In this document: piece by piece, positions 50,109 through 59,122 of the stretch
Layout: each line of letters begins with the position of its first letter
How positions within the stretch are numbered: the first letter of the stretch is position 1
Source: Acidobacteriaceae bacterium
GTDB taxonomy: Bacteria; Acidobacteriota; Terriglobia; Bryobacterales; Bryobacteraceae
DNA length: 64,000 nt
Assembly (NCBI GenBank): GCA_020247055.1
Contig: JADCJL010000181.1
Span: forward strand, 21,374-85,373
Direction of reading: 5' to 3'
Notes under the pieces: generated by a model
The model's database searches: none
Seen by the model: only the letters and a program-made list of their open reading frames with translations
What the model was told of the DNA's origin: nothing
Program-made: the position numbers and the translations under genes

Positions 50109-52169
50109 ATGAGACGCCTTTTGCTTGTTATGCCGTTGGCCGCGGGGATGCTGGCGCAGACGCCGGGACCGGAAAAGGCCCGTGACTTGAAGTTCGAAAA
50201 GGCTCCCGCGCCGATTACCCCGGCGGCGGCCGGGGTGACGGTGCCGCGCAGCTATGCGCTGGTGGTGGGGATTGGCGACTACCCGAAGCTGCCGGCGAGC
50301 GCGCGGCTGGAGTTTGCCGAGCGCGATGCCGAGGCGATGTACTCGGTGTTGATCAGCCCCGAGGGCGGGAACTTCCGGGCGGAGAACGTGCGGAAGCTAA
50401 CCGGGGCGCGGGCGACGCTCGAGAATCTGCGCAAGGAGATTGACGGCTGGCTGCCGGGGGTGGCCCAGGCGGAGGACCGGGTGCTGGTGTATTTTGCCGG
50501 GCACGGATTTGTGGATCCGCAGTCGGGGCAGGCGTACCTGGCGCCTTACGACCTGGACCCGAACAATATCGCGGGCACGGGGTACGGGATGGCGCAGTTG
50601 GGGCAGGTGATCGGGAGCCGGGTGCAGGCCAAATGGAAGGTGCTGCTGACGGATTCCTGCCACAGCGGGGCCATTTCGCCCGAGCAGGGGGAGGTGGTGA
50701 ACCGGTCGCTGCTTGATCTGAACCGGTCGATGTTTTCGCTGACGGCGAGCCGGGCGCGGGAGCGGTCGTTCGAGTCGAAGGACTGGGGCGGGGGTCACGG
50801 GATTTTCACTTACTATGTCGTGCGCGGCATGGAAGGTTACGCGGATGCTTCGAAGGATGGCATCGTGACGGCGGATGAGTTAGCCGAGTATGTGCGGACT
50901 AATGTGCGGGAGGCAACGCGGGGCCAGCAGAACCCGACCTCGGACAAAGGGAGCTTCGACGCGCAGATGCTGCTGGCGTTCCATCCGACGGGGACTTCGC
51001 CCGGGGAGGCGCCCCCGCCGAAGTTCGGCACCTGGGTGCTGGAGGCGAACATGGACGAGGTGGAGGTTTTTCTGGACGGCAAATCCGTGGGGACGGTGAG
51101 CAAGGGCAAGCCGCTGCGGATTCCGGGGCTGCCGCCGGGGGCGCATGCGGTGAAGGGGGTGCGGCGGGGTTATGAGCCGGACGGGCCGCGGGAGGAGATG
51201 GTTTATCCGGGGCAGGAGTCGACGGTCACCCTGAAGATCAGCATTCCGCGGCGGCGGCCGCAGGCGGCGTTGGACTCCTTGGAGAAAGGGCTGGAGTTGT
51301 ATAACAAGGGCACGGCGGAGAGTTACAGGAAAGCGGCGGTAGAGTTACAGGCGGCGGTGGCGGCGGACCCCGAGTTTTCGCAGGCGTGGCTCTATCTGGG
51401 GCGGGTGCAGCGGGATCTGTTTGCCGTCGAGGAGGCCGAACGGTCGTTTCGCCGGGCGCTCGCCATTGACCCGGACTATCTGGAGGCCCGGGCGACCTTC
51501 GGAGGGATGCTGCTCGATAACGGCAGCTACGACGAGGCGATCCGGCAGCTGAACCAGGTGGTGCGCCGGGACAAGAAGCAGGCGACGGCGTGGTATCTGC
51601 TCGCGCAGGCGCAGCGGATCAAGGAGTTGTACGGCGAGTCGATCGAGTCGGCGCGGGAGGCGATTCGGCTGGCGCCGCAGAACGGAGACGCCTATTTCTG
51701 GCTCGCGGAGAGTCAGCGGATGAGCGGGCAGTATGGGCCGGCCGTGGAGGGTTATCAGCGCTATCTGGCGCTGAGCGATTTTGACGCCAAGCTGGCCGGG
51801 AAGTTGAATTACTATGTGCTGGGTTATCTGGCGGGGATCGGTAAGAAGAAGCGGGCGGCGCAGCGGGATGTGTGGGCCGATTTGCGCAATATGGCCTATT
51901 TCGGGCTGTGCGACTGCGAGCGGAAGCGGGAAAACTTCGAGGCGGCGATTGGATACTGCCAGCGGGCGCTGCGCTACGATCCGCAGGACCCTTACTCGCA
52001 TTACGTGCTGGCGCTGAGTTATGCACGGAGTGCGCAGAGCAAGCAGAGCGTGGAGTTATACGCAGCCGCGCTGAAGCATTTTCGGCGGATGCTCGATTTA
52101 AACCCGGACCTGACCGAAAGCAGTTACGCGCGTAAGAACGTGGCGGCGATTGAGGCGGCGCTGCGTTAG
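50109..52169 (+). CDS. Exported caspase-like (peptidase C14) protein with PEGA and TPR domains (orthocaspase)
   Basis: A 686-residue protein. After a signal peptide (L-L-L-V-M-P-L-A-A-G-M-L-A-Q), the caspase fold covers about 48-290, with predicted catalytic His132 (Y-F-A-G-H-G-F) and Cys184 (L-L-T-D-S-C-H-S-G). A PEGA-like segment (about 310-385: V-E-V-F-L-D-G-K-S-V-G-T, P-P-G-A-H-A-V) precedes about seven TPR units to the end. AGGAG six bases before the ATG at 50109 decides the start over a TTG two codons earlier. Orthocaspases cleave after basic residues; specificity is not predictable here. It is the third gene of the operon with two DUF4384 genes and shares a TTAG stop overlap with mutL. 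Confidence 0.88.
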   Translation: MRRLLLVMPLAAGMLAQTPGPEKARDLKFEKAPAPITPAAAGVTVPRSYALVVGIGDYPKLPASARLEFAERDAEAMYSVLISPEGGNFRAENVRKLTGARATLENLRKEIDGWLPGVAQAEDRVLVYFAGHGFVDPQSGQAYLAPYDLDPNNIAGTGYGMAQLGQVIGSRVQAKWKVLLTDSCHSGAISPEQGEVVNRSLLDLNRSMFSLTASRARERSFESKDWGGGHGIFTYYVVRGMEGYADASKDGIVTADELAEYVRTNVREATRGQQNPTSDKGSFDAQMLLAFHPTGTSPGEAPPPKFGTWVLEANMDEVEVFLDGKSVGTVSKGKPLRIPGLPPGAHAVKGVRRGYEPDGPREEMVYPGQESTVTLKISIPRRRPQAALDSLEKGLELYNKGTAESYRKAAVELQAAVAADPEFSQAWLYLGRVQRDLFAVEEAERSFRRALAIDPDYLEARATFGGMLLDNGSYDEAIRQLNQVVRRDKKQATAWYLLAQAQRIKELYGESIESAREAIRLAPQNGDAYFWLAESQRMSGQYGPAVEGYQRYLALSDFDAKLAGKLNYYVLGYLAGIGKKKRAAQRDVWADLRNMAYFGLCDCERKRENFEAAIGYCQRALRYDPQDPYSHYVLALSYARSAQSKQSVELYAAALKHFRRMLDLNPDLTESSYARKNVAAIEAALR

Positions 52170-54139
52170 ATGCGGTGGAAACCTTTGAGGATCTCGCGCG
52201 TTGAGTAGCGCAGGGCGATGGGGCGGCCGTGGGGGCAGTTGGTGGGGTACTCGCATTCGGCGAGGCGGGCGAGGAGCCATTCCATGCGGGTGGGGTCGAG
52301 CCGCATGTTGATTTTGATGGCGGCCTGGCAGGCGATGGAGGCGGCGATGTTGCGGTGGAGTTCGTCGAGGGAGGCGCCGCGGAGTTCGCTTTCGGCGACC
52401 TCGAGGATTTCAAAGAGAATCGACTCGATCTGGGCGGGTTTGACGTCGACGGGCGCGGTTTTGATGGCGATGGTGCGGTGGCCGAAGGGTTCGCTCTCAA
52501 AGCCGTTGGCGCCGAGTTCGTCAGCGATGCGGGCGTACTCGATCTGCTGGCCGGCGGTGAGTTCGACGACCATGGGGATGAGCAGCTGCTGTTTTTCGAG
52601 CCGTCCGGCGGCGCGCTGGCGGAGCACCTGTTCAAAGAGAATGCGCTCGTGGGCGACGTGCTGATCGATGATCCAGAGGCCGTCGCGGCCGGCGGCGATG
52701 ATGAAGCTTTCGTGGAGTTGGCCGATGGGGCGGAGGTCTTTGAGGACATCGAGGCTGGGCATGCCATCGAGTTGCACCCCGGCGGGGGCGCCGCCGTGGT
52801 GGTTGGGGACTTTGAGGCGGGAGGGGGCGGCGTCGATAGGCGGGGGGGCGGACGGGGCAGTGGGGGGCGGGGGGGCAGGGGTGGCGAGTCGACCGCCGGA
52901 GAAGACGGGGAGGTCGGCCTCGGAGACGCCGAAGGCGCCAGCGGGGGGTGGCGGGGGGAGAACGCTGCGCCATTCGGGGAGTTCGAGGCGGGCGTTTTCG
53001 AGCGTCTGGGTGAACTCGGAGTAGGGTAGGGCGGCGGCGGGTTGGGCGCGGGGCGGTTCGGGGAGCGGGAGGGCGGAGGCGGGGCGGCTTTCCATGAGGG
53101 CGCCGCGGATGGCGTCGCGGACGAAGTCGTGGACGAAGGAGCTGTGGCGGAAGCGGACCTCGGTTTTCGATGGGTGGACGTTGACGTCGACCTCTTCGGC
53201 GTCGCAATCGAGAAAGAGCAGCGCGAAGGGGAAGGCGCCGGGGGGCATGAGGTTGTGGTAGGCGGCGGAGATGGCGTGGAGGAGGAGGCGGTCTTTGATG
53301 AGGCGGCCGTTGACGAACAGGTAGATGGAGCTGCGGTTGTACTTCTGAACCTGGGGACGGGAGACGAAGCCGCGGAGGAGGAAGGGGCGGACGAGGTCTT
53401 CGGGGGCGGCGGCGGGTTCGGCCTGGGGGTGGGGGGCGGGGAGTTTGAGTTCGACTTCGCGGTCGCCGAGGTCGATGACGTCGTCGAGGACCTGGGCGCC
53501 GAAGACCTGGAAGACGCGGTCGCGGAGGGTGGGGACGGGGGTGACCTGGAGGAGTTCGCGGTAGTCGTGGTAGAGGGCGAAGGATTTGTCGGGATGGGCG
53601 AGGGAGTAGTGGGTGACGAGGGAGGCGATGTGGGCGAGTTCGGTCTGGTCGGAGCGGAGGAATTTTTTGCGGGGGGGGACGTTGAAGAAGAGGTCGCGGA
53701 CGGTGATGATGGTGCCGGCGGCGAGGGCGGCTTCTTCGCATTTGAGCATTTTGCCGCCGTGGATTTCGACGCGGGTACCGGTGGTTTGTTCGGGGGCGCG
53801 GGTTTCGAGCGTGAGGCGGGAGACGCTGGCGATGGAAGGCAGGGCTTCGCCGCGGAAGCCGAGGGTGGCGATGGACTGGAGGTCTTTAAGCGCGGAGAGC
53901 TTCGAGGTGGCGTGGCGCTCGAAGGCTAGCATGGCGTCGTCCTGGAGCATGCCGTGGCCGTCGTCGGTGATGCGGATGAGACGGCGGCCGCCGCTTTCGG
54001 CTTCGACGCGGATGGAGGTAGCGCCGGCGTCGAGGGAGTTTTCGAGCATCTCCTTGACGACGGAGGCGGGTCGCTCGACGACCTCACCGGCCGCGATCTG
54101 GTTGGCAACGGCGTCCGGGAGAACGCGAATCCGGCCCAT
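52166..54139 (-). CDS. mutL: DNA mismatch repair protein MutL (endonuclease-type)
   Basis: A 657-residue protein. The GHKL ATPase is shown by E-M-L-E-N-S-L-D-A-G-A, D-D-G-H-G-M and T-L-G-F-R-G-E-A-L. A low-complexity Pro/Ala linker (about 350-440) follows, and then the C-terminal domain with D-Q-H-V-A-H-E-R-I-L-F-E and N-C-P-H-G-R-P. These fit the endonuclease motifs DQHA(x)2E(x)4E (with A replaced by V) and CPHGRP, so it should nick DNA itself as in organisms lacking MutH. mutS is not in the window. It follows the TolC-like gene by six bases, so is probably the last gene of the efflux operon. Confidence 0.95.
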   Translation of the reverse strand: MGRIRVLPDAVANQIAAGEVVERPASVVKEMLENSLDAGATSIRVEAESGGRRLIRITDDGHGMLQDDAMLAFERHATSKLSALKDLQSIATLGFRGEALPSIASVSRLTLETRAPEQTTGTRVEIHGGKMLKCEEAALAAGTIITVRDLFFNVPPRKKFLRSDQTELAHIASLVTHYSLAHPDKSFALYHDYRELLQVTPVPTLRDRVFQVFGAQVLDDVIDLGDREVELKLPAPHPQAEPAAAPEDLVRPFLLRGFVSRPQVQKYNRSSIYLFVNGRLIKDRLLLHAISAAYHNLMPPGAFPFALLFLDCDAEEVDVNVHPSKTEVRFRHSSFVHDFVRDAIRGALMESRPASALPLPEPPRAQPAAALPYSEFTQTLENARLELPEWRSVLPPPPPAGAFGVSEADLPVFSGGRLATPAPPPPTAPSAPPPIDAAPSRLKVPNHHGGAPAGVQLDGMPSLDVLKDLRPIGQLHESFIIAAGRDGLWIIDQHVAHERILFEQVLRQRAAGRLEKQQLLIPMVVELTAGQQIEYARIADELGANGFESEPFGHRTIAIKTAPVDVKPAQIESILFEILEVAESELRGASLDELHRNIAASIACQAAIKINMRLDPTRMEWLLARLAECEYPTNCPHGRPIALRYSTREILKGFHRI

Positions 54140-54145
54140 GGGCCT

Positions 54146-55861
54146 TTATTGTACTTTGATTCCGCGTTCGTCGAGGAGTTCGCCGGTGACGCGGAGGAGG
54201 TTCAGCTGGTTGCGGCGGTACTGGACGGTCTGGTTGACGAGGGCAGCTTCGGCGTTGACCAGGCGGGTTTGGGCGTCGAGCACGAAGAAGATAACCGAGG
54301 TGCCGAGGTCGTACTTTTTCTGTTCGGCGTCGAGCTGCTTTTGGGCGAAGTCACGGGCGACGGCGGCGAGTTTGACGCTGGCTTTCGAGGATTCGACCTG
54401 GCTGATGGCGTTAAGGACCTGCTGGCGGACGTTTTGTTCCGTGGAGCGTCGGGTGAGCAGGTCGCGGCGCTTGGTGAGGACGGCGTCGGCGTAGTTGGCG
54501 GTGGCGGCGCGGTCTCGGATGGGGAGGCGCATCTGGAGACCGAAGGAGTAGATGGGAAAGCCGAAGCCGAAGACTTGGTCGAGGGCATCGCCGAAGCCGC
54601 CGGGGACGACAACACGGTTGGGACCGTTGCCGAGGAACTGGCGTCCGCCGCGGCCGGTGGAGATGTAGCTGCCGCGGAGGGAGAAGTCGGGGCGGAGGAG
54701 GTTGGTCTGCTGTTTCAGGACGAGATCGTCATTGACGATGGATTCGTCGACGGCGCGGATTTCCGGACGCAGGCGGACGGCGCGTTCGACGATCTTCTCG
54801 CGGTCGAACTCGGCTTCGGCGGTGGGCGGGGTGACCGCTTCGGTGAGGTTGATGGGCATCAACTTGAAGCGGGAGTCGAGGTCGGCGCCCATCTGGCGGC
54901 GGAGGGCGTCTTCGGCCTGCTGGAGGCGGTAGCGGGACTGGAGGACCTGGATTTCGGCCGAGGCGTAGTTGGCTTCGGGCTGATAGATATCAAGGGGACT
55001 GATGGCGCCGAGTTCGAGTTCGCGGCGGGAGCGTTTGAGGGCTTCGCTGGACAGTTCGAGCGCCTTTTCCTGGACGCGGAGGCTTTCGCGGGCGCCGATG
55101 ACGTCCCAGTAGGCCTGTTCGGCGTTGGTCATCAACTGCAGGAGGTTCGCAAGGAAGTTCTCCTGGCCGATGCGGAGGCGGCTGCGGGCGATGGTGATGG
55201 GGAGTTTGTTAATGGCCGTTCCGCGATTGCGGAGCAGGGGGATGGAGACGCCGCTGACGAGTTGGGCGTTGAGAGCGGGGTTGAAGAAGGCGAAGGAGTT
55301 ATTGGTGGAGAGTTTACTGGCGGTGAAGCCGGAGTTGAAGTTGATACCGTTCGCGAGCGTTTGCTGGTAGGTAACGGTGGTGGGCTGGGAGAGCTGGTTG
55401 AGGGTGGCCGCGCCTTCGAGCTGGTTGGTAGTGGGGGTGATGGTGCGCTGGCTATTGAAGCTACCGATGAGGACGGGGTCAAAGGGGGCGTAGGCGCGGG
55501 TGATGGCGTTGCGCTGGATTTCTACGCCGAGGCGCTGGATGTCGATATCGACGTTGTTGGCCAGGACCAGTTGCAGATAGCTGCGGAGGGAGAGTTCGAG
55601 CTTGTTCTCGATGGCGAAGTCTTCAAACTTCACCGCCGGGCGGAGTTCGAACTTCGGGGTCTCGGTGCCGAAGTGGCGTTTGAAGTAGGCCTTTTGGCCG
55701 AACACCGGCGATTCGAGCAGATCCTTATCTTTTTTGGCGTAGCTGAAGACCGGATCCGGGGCGGCCGTCGAGCCGAGGGGCTGCGGAGCCTGCTGCGCGA
55801 AGGAGCTGGTCGTGACCACGGTGGCCGTGGCGAAGGAGAGCAATCGATATTTCCAGTTCAT
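54146..55861 (-). CDS. TolC-family outer membrane efflux protein
   Basis: A 571-residue protein from the ATG starting a signal peptide (M-N-W-K-Y-R-L-L-S-F-A-T-A-T-V-V-T-T-S-S-F-A-Q). Long helices with A-E-Q-A-Y-W-D-V-I-G-A-R-E-S-L, A-L-E-L-S-S-E-A-L-K-R-S-R-R-E-L-E-L-G-A-I-S and a second repeat with D-A-E-Q-K-K-Y-D-L-G-T-S show the two-fold outer-membrane efflux (OEP) architecture. It should form a trimeric channel with the HlyD-like adaptors encoded upstream. About 90 extra residues precede the first OEP helices. It lies between the permease (43-base gap) and mutL (six bases). Confidence 0.88.
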   Translation of the reverse strand: MNWKYRLLSFATATVVTTSSFAQQAPQPLGSTAAPDPVFSYAKKDKDLLESPVFGQKAYFKRHFGTETPKFELRPAVKFEDFAIENKLELSLRSYLQLVLANNVDIDIQRLGVEIQRNAITRAYAPFDPVLIGSFNSQRTITPTTNQLEGAATLNQLSQPTTVTYQQTLANGINFNSGFTASKLSTNNSFAFFNPALNAQLVSGVSIPLLRNRGTAINKLPITIARSRLRIGQENFLANLLQLMTNAEQAYWDVIGARESLRVQEKALELSSEALKRSRRELELGAISPLDIYQPEANYASAEIQVLQSRYRLQQAEDALRRQMGADLDSRFKLMPINLTEAVTPPTAEAEFDREKIVERAVRLRPEIRAVDESIVNDDLVLKQQTNLLRPDFSLRGSYISTGRGGRQFLGNGPNRVVVPGGFGDALDQVFGFGFPIYSFGLQMRLPIRDRAATANYADAVLTKRRDLLTRRSTEQNVRQQVLNAISQVESSKASVKLAAVARDFAQKQLDAEQKKYDLGTSVIFFVLDAQTRLVNAEAALVNQTVQYRRNQLNLLRVTGELLDERGIKVQ

Positions 55862-55904
55862 GCGAAACCAAGTAGAGGCGAAAAAGGAAAACTCCGGAAT
55901 TTTC

Positions 55905-57161
55905 TTATTCGTAACGGATGGCTTCGATCGGGTCGAGCCGGGCCGCCTGGACGGCGGGATAGATACCGAACAACAGGCCGATGCCGCAGGAGACGCCGAG
56001 GGCGACGACGATGGAGGAGGTGGTGACGACCGTCGACCACCCGGCGGCGGACGCAATGACTTGCGAGAGAGTGAAGCCGAAGGCGACGCCGATCAGTCCG
56101 CCGAGGGTGGAGATGAGGACGGCTTCGGTGAGGAACTGGCGGACGATATCCTTTTGCTTGGCGCCGATGGCGCGGCGGATGCCGATCTCGCGGGTCCGTT
56201 CGAGCACGGTGGCGAGCATGATGTTCATGATGCCGATACCGCCGACGAGCAGGGAGATGCCGGCGATGCAGATCATGACGATACTGAAGATGAAGCTGGT
56301 ACGGCGGCGCTGCTCGAGCAGACCGGCCGGGACGGTGATGGCGAAGTCGCCGGCGTCTTTGTGGGTGGCGGTGAGAATGGCGTTGACGATATTGGCGGTC
56401 TCAATCGAGTCGGTGCCGTTGGCCACTTTGATGTACATGCCGTCGATTTCGTCCTTGAGATAGGAGTTATTGTCTTCGAAGCGGCGCATGACGGTGTTCA
56501 GGGGAGCGATGACGAGGTTGTTGCCACTGGCAACTTCGAGGCCTTCGACGCCGGAGTCGGCGGTTGCCTGTTGGGCGAGTACGCCGATGACCTGCAGCCA
56601 CGTGTCGTTGATTTTGACAAACTTACCGACGGCGCTGTCGTAGCCGAGCAGATTGACTTTGGCCGATTCGCCGAGCACGCAGACGGGGGCCGAGCGGGCA
56701 TCGTCGTCATCGTTGAAAAAGCGGCCTTCGACCAGACGCAGGCTGTTGATCTGCAGGTAGTTGGGCAGTACGCCGATCAGAATGGGCGGTTCGGCGGCTG
56801 TCTTGGGCAGGACCTTCTGGGGCTTGAAGCGCTTGCGGGGGGTCATGGCTTCGAGGCCCTGGACGTTTTCCTTGATGGACCGGAAGTCGCGGAAGCTCAT
56901 GCCGGGCGAGATGACCCGGCGGGCCTGGAGTTCGTTGCGGTCAACCGCCTCTTTGGCTTCGATGATGATGTTGTTGACGCCGAGCAGGTCGATATAGCTC
57001 ATCATCTCTTTCTGGGCGCCGGCGGTAATAGAGAGCATCGCCACGACGGCGCCGACGCCGAAGATCATGCCGAGCATGGTGAGGCCGCTGCGCAGCTTGT
57101 GGACCAGCAGGCTGGCCAGCCCCATTTTAATTTCAGGAAGAATATCCGCGATCATGGACAT
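55905..57161 (-). CDS. MacB/FtsX-type ABC transporter permease (no ATPase domain)
   Basis: A 418-residue permease with the MacB core layout. The first helix has R-S-G-L-T-M-L-G-M-I-F-G-V-G-A-V-V-A-M-L and is followed by a periplasmic domain of about 230 residues. Three C-terminal helices follow, with the L-V-G-G-I-G-I-M-N-I-M-L-A-T-V-L-E-R-T-R-E-I-G-I-R-R-A-I-G-A block and the P-A-x-x-A-A-x-L-D-P-I-E-A-I-R-Y-E ending. This family couples to a separate or fused ABC ATPase, yet no ATPase gene is present in this operon. It likely works with the three adaptors and the TolC-like protein as a MacAB-type exporter. Confidence 0.9.
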   Translation of the reverse strand: MSMIADILPEIKMGLASLLVHKLRSGLTMLGMIFGVGAVVAMLSITAGAQKEMMSYIDLLGVNNIIIEAKEAVDRNELQARRVISPGMSFRDFRSIKENVQGLEAMTPRKRFKPQKVLPKTAAEPPILIGVLPNYLQINSLRLVEGRFFNDDDDARSAPVCVLGESAKVNLLGYDSAVGKFVKINDTWLQVIGVLAQQATADSGVEGLEVASGNNLVIAPLNTVMRRFEDNNSYLKDEIDGMYIKVANGTDSIETANIVNAILTATHKDAGDFAITVPAGLLEQRRRTSFIFSIVMICIAGISLLVGGIGIMNIMLATVLERTREIGIRRAIGAKQKDIVRQFLTEAVLISTLGGLIGVAFGFTLSQVIASAAGWSTVVTTSSIVVALGVSCGIGLLFGIYPAVQAARLDPIEAIRYE

Positions 57162-57189
57162 GATTTCCGCTCCTTGCCGCCACTCCGGG

Positions 57190-59112
57190 CTACGACTTCC
57201 CGCCGGGGAGGGCGTTCATGGGCCCGCCGCCGGAGCCGCTCTTTTCTTTCTTGGCCCCGGGTTTAGCCGTGGGATTGGTGAGGGCGATCACCTCGTCTTT
57301 CTTGATGCCTTCGGCGATGATCAGGGTCGAGTCGCTGCGCTTGAGCGGCTTGATGGACCGGGGTTCGAAGCGTTCGCCGTTCTTGACGTAGACGACCAGT
57401 TTGCCCTCGTCCTCAAAGACGGCCTGCGCGGGGATGTTCACCGCGTTGGGGATCTTTTCAACGATGATTTCGATGTCGGCCAACAAACCAGGCCGGAGGA
57501 GGACGTCGAGCTGCGAGTCCTGGTCGGGCGGAGGCGGCAGTTTAGCGTTCTTGAAATCGGCTTCCGAGAAGCGGCCGGGGCGGGCGGCGGCCATGGCAGC
57601 GAGGCCCGCATCGGCGCCATCGCCACCGTTCCGGCGGCGGCGGCCCTCTCCGGCTCCGGCGGCCGCGGCGTCGCCGCCGCTCGCGCCGGCGGGGCGGGAG
57701 ATACCCGTCTGCTTGGCCACATCGGCCATGAGTTTGGTTCGCTCTTCGGCCGTGAGGTCCTGCATGGAACGGCCGTTGAGGGCCTTTTGAATGGCCTCGC
57801 GCATCTTCTGCCGGTCCTGCTGGGAGATGCCGCCCGCGGCAGCGCCCCCGGCGCCGGCCCCGGTCCAGGGGCCACCCATTCCGAGAGAGAATCGACCGCC
57901 GCCACCGCCAGCCGCGGCACCGGCTCCGGCGCCTTGGCCCATGCCACCGCCTTGCCCCATACCACCGCCCATGCCCATACCGGCGCCCATGCCGCCCTGG
58001 CCCATCATCATCGCGGCCATACCGCCGAAAGAAGGCACCGGGGGCCGGTTGCGATTAGCTTCAGCCGTGGCCAGAATCTTGGCGACCTGCTCGGGCTTGG
58101 CCCCGAGTGATGTGAGCAGCTCCTTCATGTCGATCGAGAAGACGACGTCAAACTTCTTGGCCGGATCGCTCGAGGAGACGTTGGCGCTGGCGGTAGAAGA
58201 CATCGACTTGATTTTGCCGTGAAACTGTTTGCCGGAGATCGCATCGAGACCGAGGAGGACGTCCTGTCCTTCCGAGAGGTTGGCGCGGTCGAGTTCACCG
58301 ACGCGGCCGAGGACTTCGAGTTCGGACAGGTCGAGAACGTCGGCGATGGGCATGCCGGGCTGCACCTGATCGCCTTCGCGGATATCGGGCACATCGAAGC
58401 CGAAGCCCATACGGCTCGACTGGTTTTGCCGGACGGCGACGAGGCCGCTCATCGGAGCGAGGACTTTAACCTGCGTCAAGCGGCTTTTTTCGCGCGCCAG
58501 TTCGAGGACCGATTTCCGGCGGCGCTCCTGGAGAACGGCAAGTTCGGCTTCAGCCTGTTCCTGACGGGACTTGATGTCGCTTTCAAGCTGCTTCAGCCGG
58601 CGCTTGGCCTCTTCGAGATTCAATTCGTTGCGCTTGGCGTCAATCGGCGACAGGAGTTCGTTCCGTTTGACCTCCAGTTCGGACCGGCGGACGGCATAGC
58701 GGGCCCGGAGCAGTTCGACCTGATCGGAGTTGTTGCGAATGGCGAGATCGGCCTGGGACTTCTTGTACTGTTCGTCGATCTGGTCAATCTCGAGCTGCTT
58801 CTCTTCGAGACGGCTCAGCAGTTCAGCGTCGTCGAATTCAATGACGAGGTCTTTTTCCCGGGCAAAAGAGCCGATTTCCGCGAGTTTGGTGACCTGCACG
58901 GTACCGAACAGGTTGGGTGCGGTGAGCGTGGCCGAGCGAACCGCCCGAAGCTCTCCGCGGGCGAAGGTTTTGACGATAATGTCGCCCTGGCGGACCTTCG
59001 TGGTGGCGACCTGGACCTGCCGCTGCGGCAGTTGCTGGACAAAGCGGTAGCTTGCCCACGCGGCGCCTACCAGCGCCGCCAGAATGACGAATCGAATCAG
59101 AACCTTTTTCAT
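57190..59112 (-). CDS. HlyD/MacA-family periplasmic adaptor with Gly/Met-rich insertion
   Basis: A 640-residue membrane-fusion protein. An N-terminal anchor (about 5-22), a split biotinyl-lipoyl domain, an alpha-hairpin (about 95-215), and V-L-A-P-M-S-G-L-V show the canonical fold. Within the beta-barrel region a segment of about 170 residues is inserted (about 360-530). It starts with a Gly/Met repeat (G-G-M-G-A-G-M-G-M-G-G-G-M), followed by a small helical stretch (Q-Q-D-R-Q-K-M-R-E-A-I ... L-T-A-E-E-R) and another Gly/Ala/Arg-rich stretch. The barrel then resumes with L-L-R-P-G-L-L-A-D-I-E-I-I-V. Total length is far above the usual 350-430. It is third of three adjacent adaptors and 28 bases upstream of the permease. 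Confidence 0.85.
   Translation of the reverse strand: MKKVLIRFVILAALVGAAWASYRFVQQLPQRQVQVATTKVRQGDIIVKTFARGELRAVRSATLTAPNLFGTVQVTKLAEIGSFAREKDLVIEFDDAELLSRLEEKQLEIDQIDEQYKKSQADLAIRNNSDQVELLRARYAVRRSELEVKRNELLSPIDAKRNELNLEEAKRRLKQLESDIKSRQEQAEAELAVLQERRRKSVLELAREKSRLTQVKVLAPMSGLVAVRQNQSSRMGFGFDVPDIREGDQVQPGMPIADVLDLSELEVLGRVGELDRANLSEGQDVLLGLDAISGKQFHGKIKSMSSTASANVSSSDPAKKFDVVFSIDMKELLTSLGAKPEQVAKILATAEANRNRPPVPSFGGMAAMMMGQGGMGAGMGMGGGMGQGGGMGQGAGAGAAAGGGGGRFSLGMGGPWTGAGAGGAAAGGISQQDRQKMREAIQKALNGRSMQDLTAEERTKLMADVAKQTGISRPAGASGGDAAAAGAGEGRRRRNGGDGADAGLAAMAAARPGRFSEADFKNAKLPPPPDQDSQLDVLLRPGLLADIEIIVEKIPNAVNIPAQAVFEDEGKLVVYVKNGERFEPRSIKPLKRSDSTLIIAEGIKKDEVIALTNPTAKPGAKKEKSGSGGGPMNALPGGKS
57829..58029 (-). 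repeat. Low-complexity Gly/Met-rich coding tract in the third adaptor
   Basis: Residues of about 362-428 are dominated by Gly, Met and Ala in short G-M-G and G-Q-G-G-M motifs. The reading frame stays open across it, so it is a genuine in-frame insertion, not a sequencing break. Confidence 0.7.
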
Positions 59113-59122
59113 GGCTACTCGC

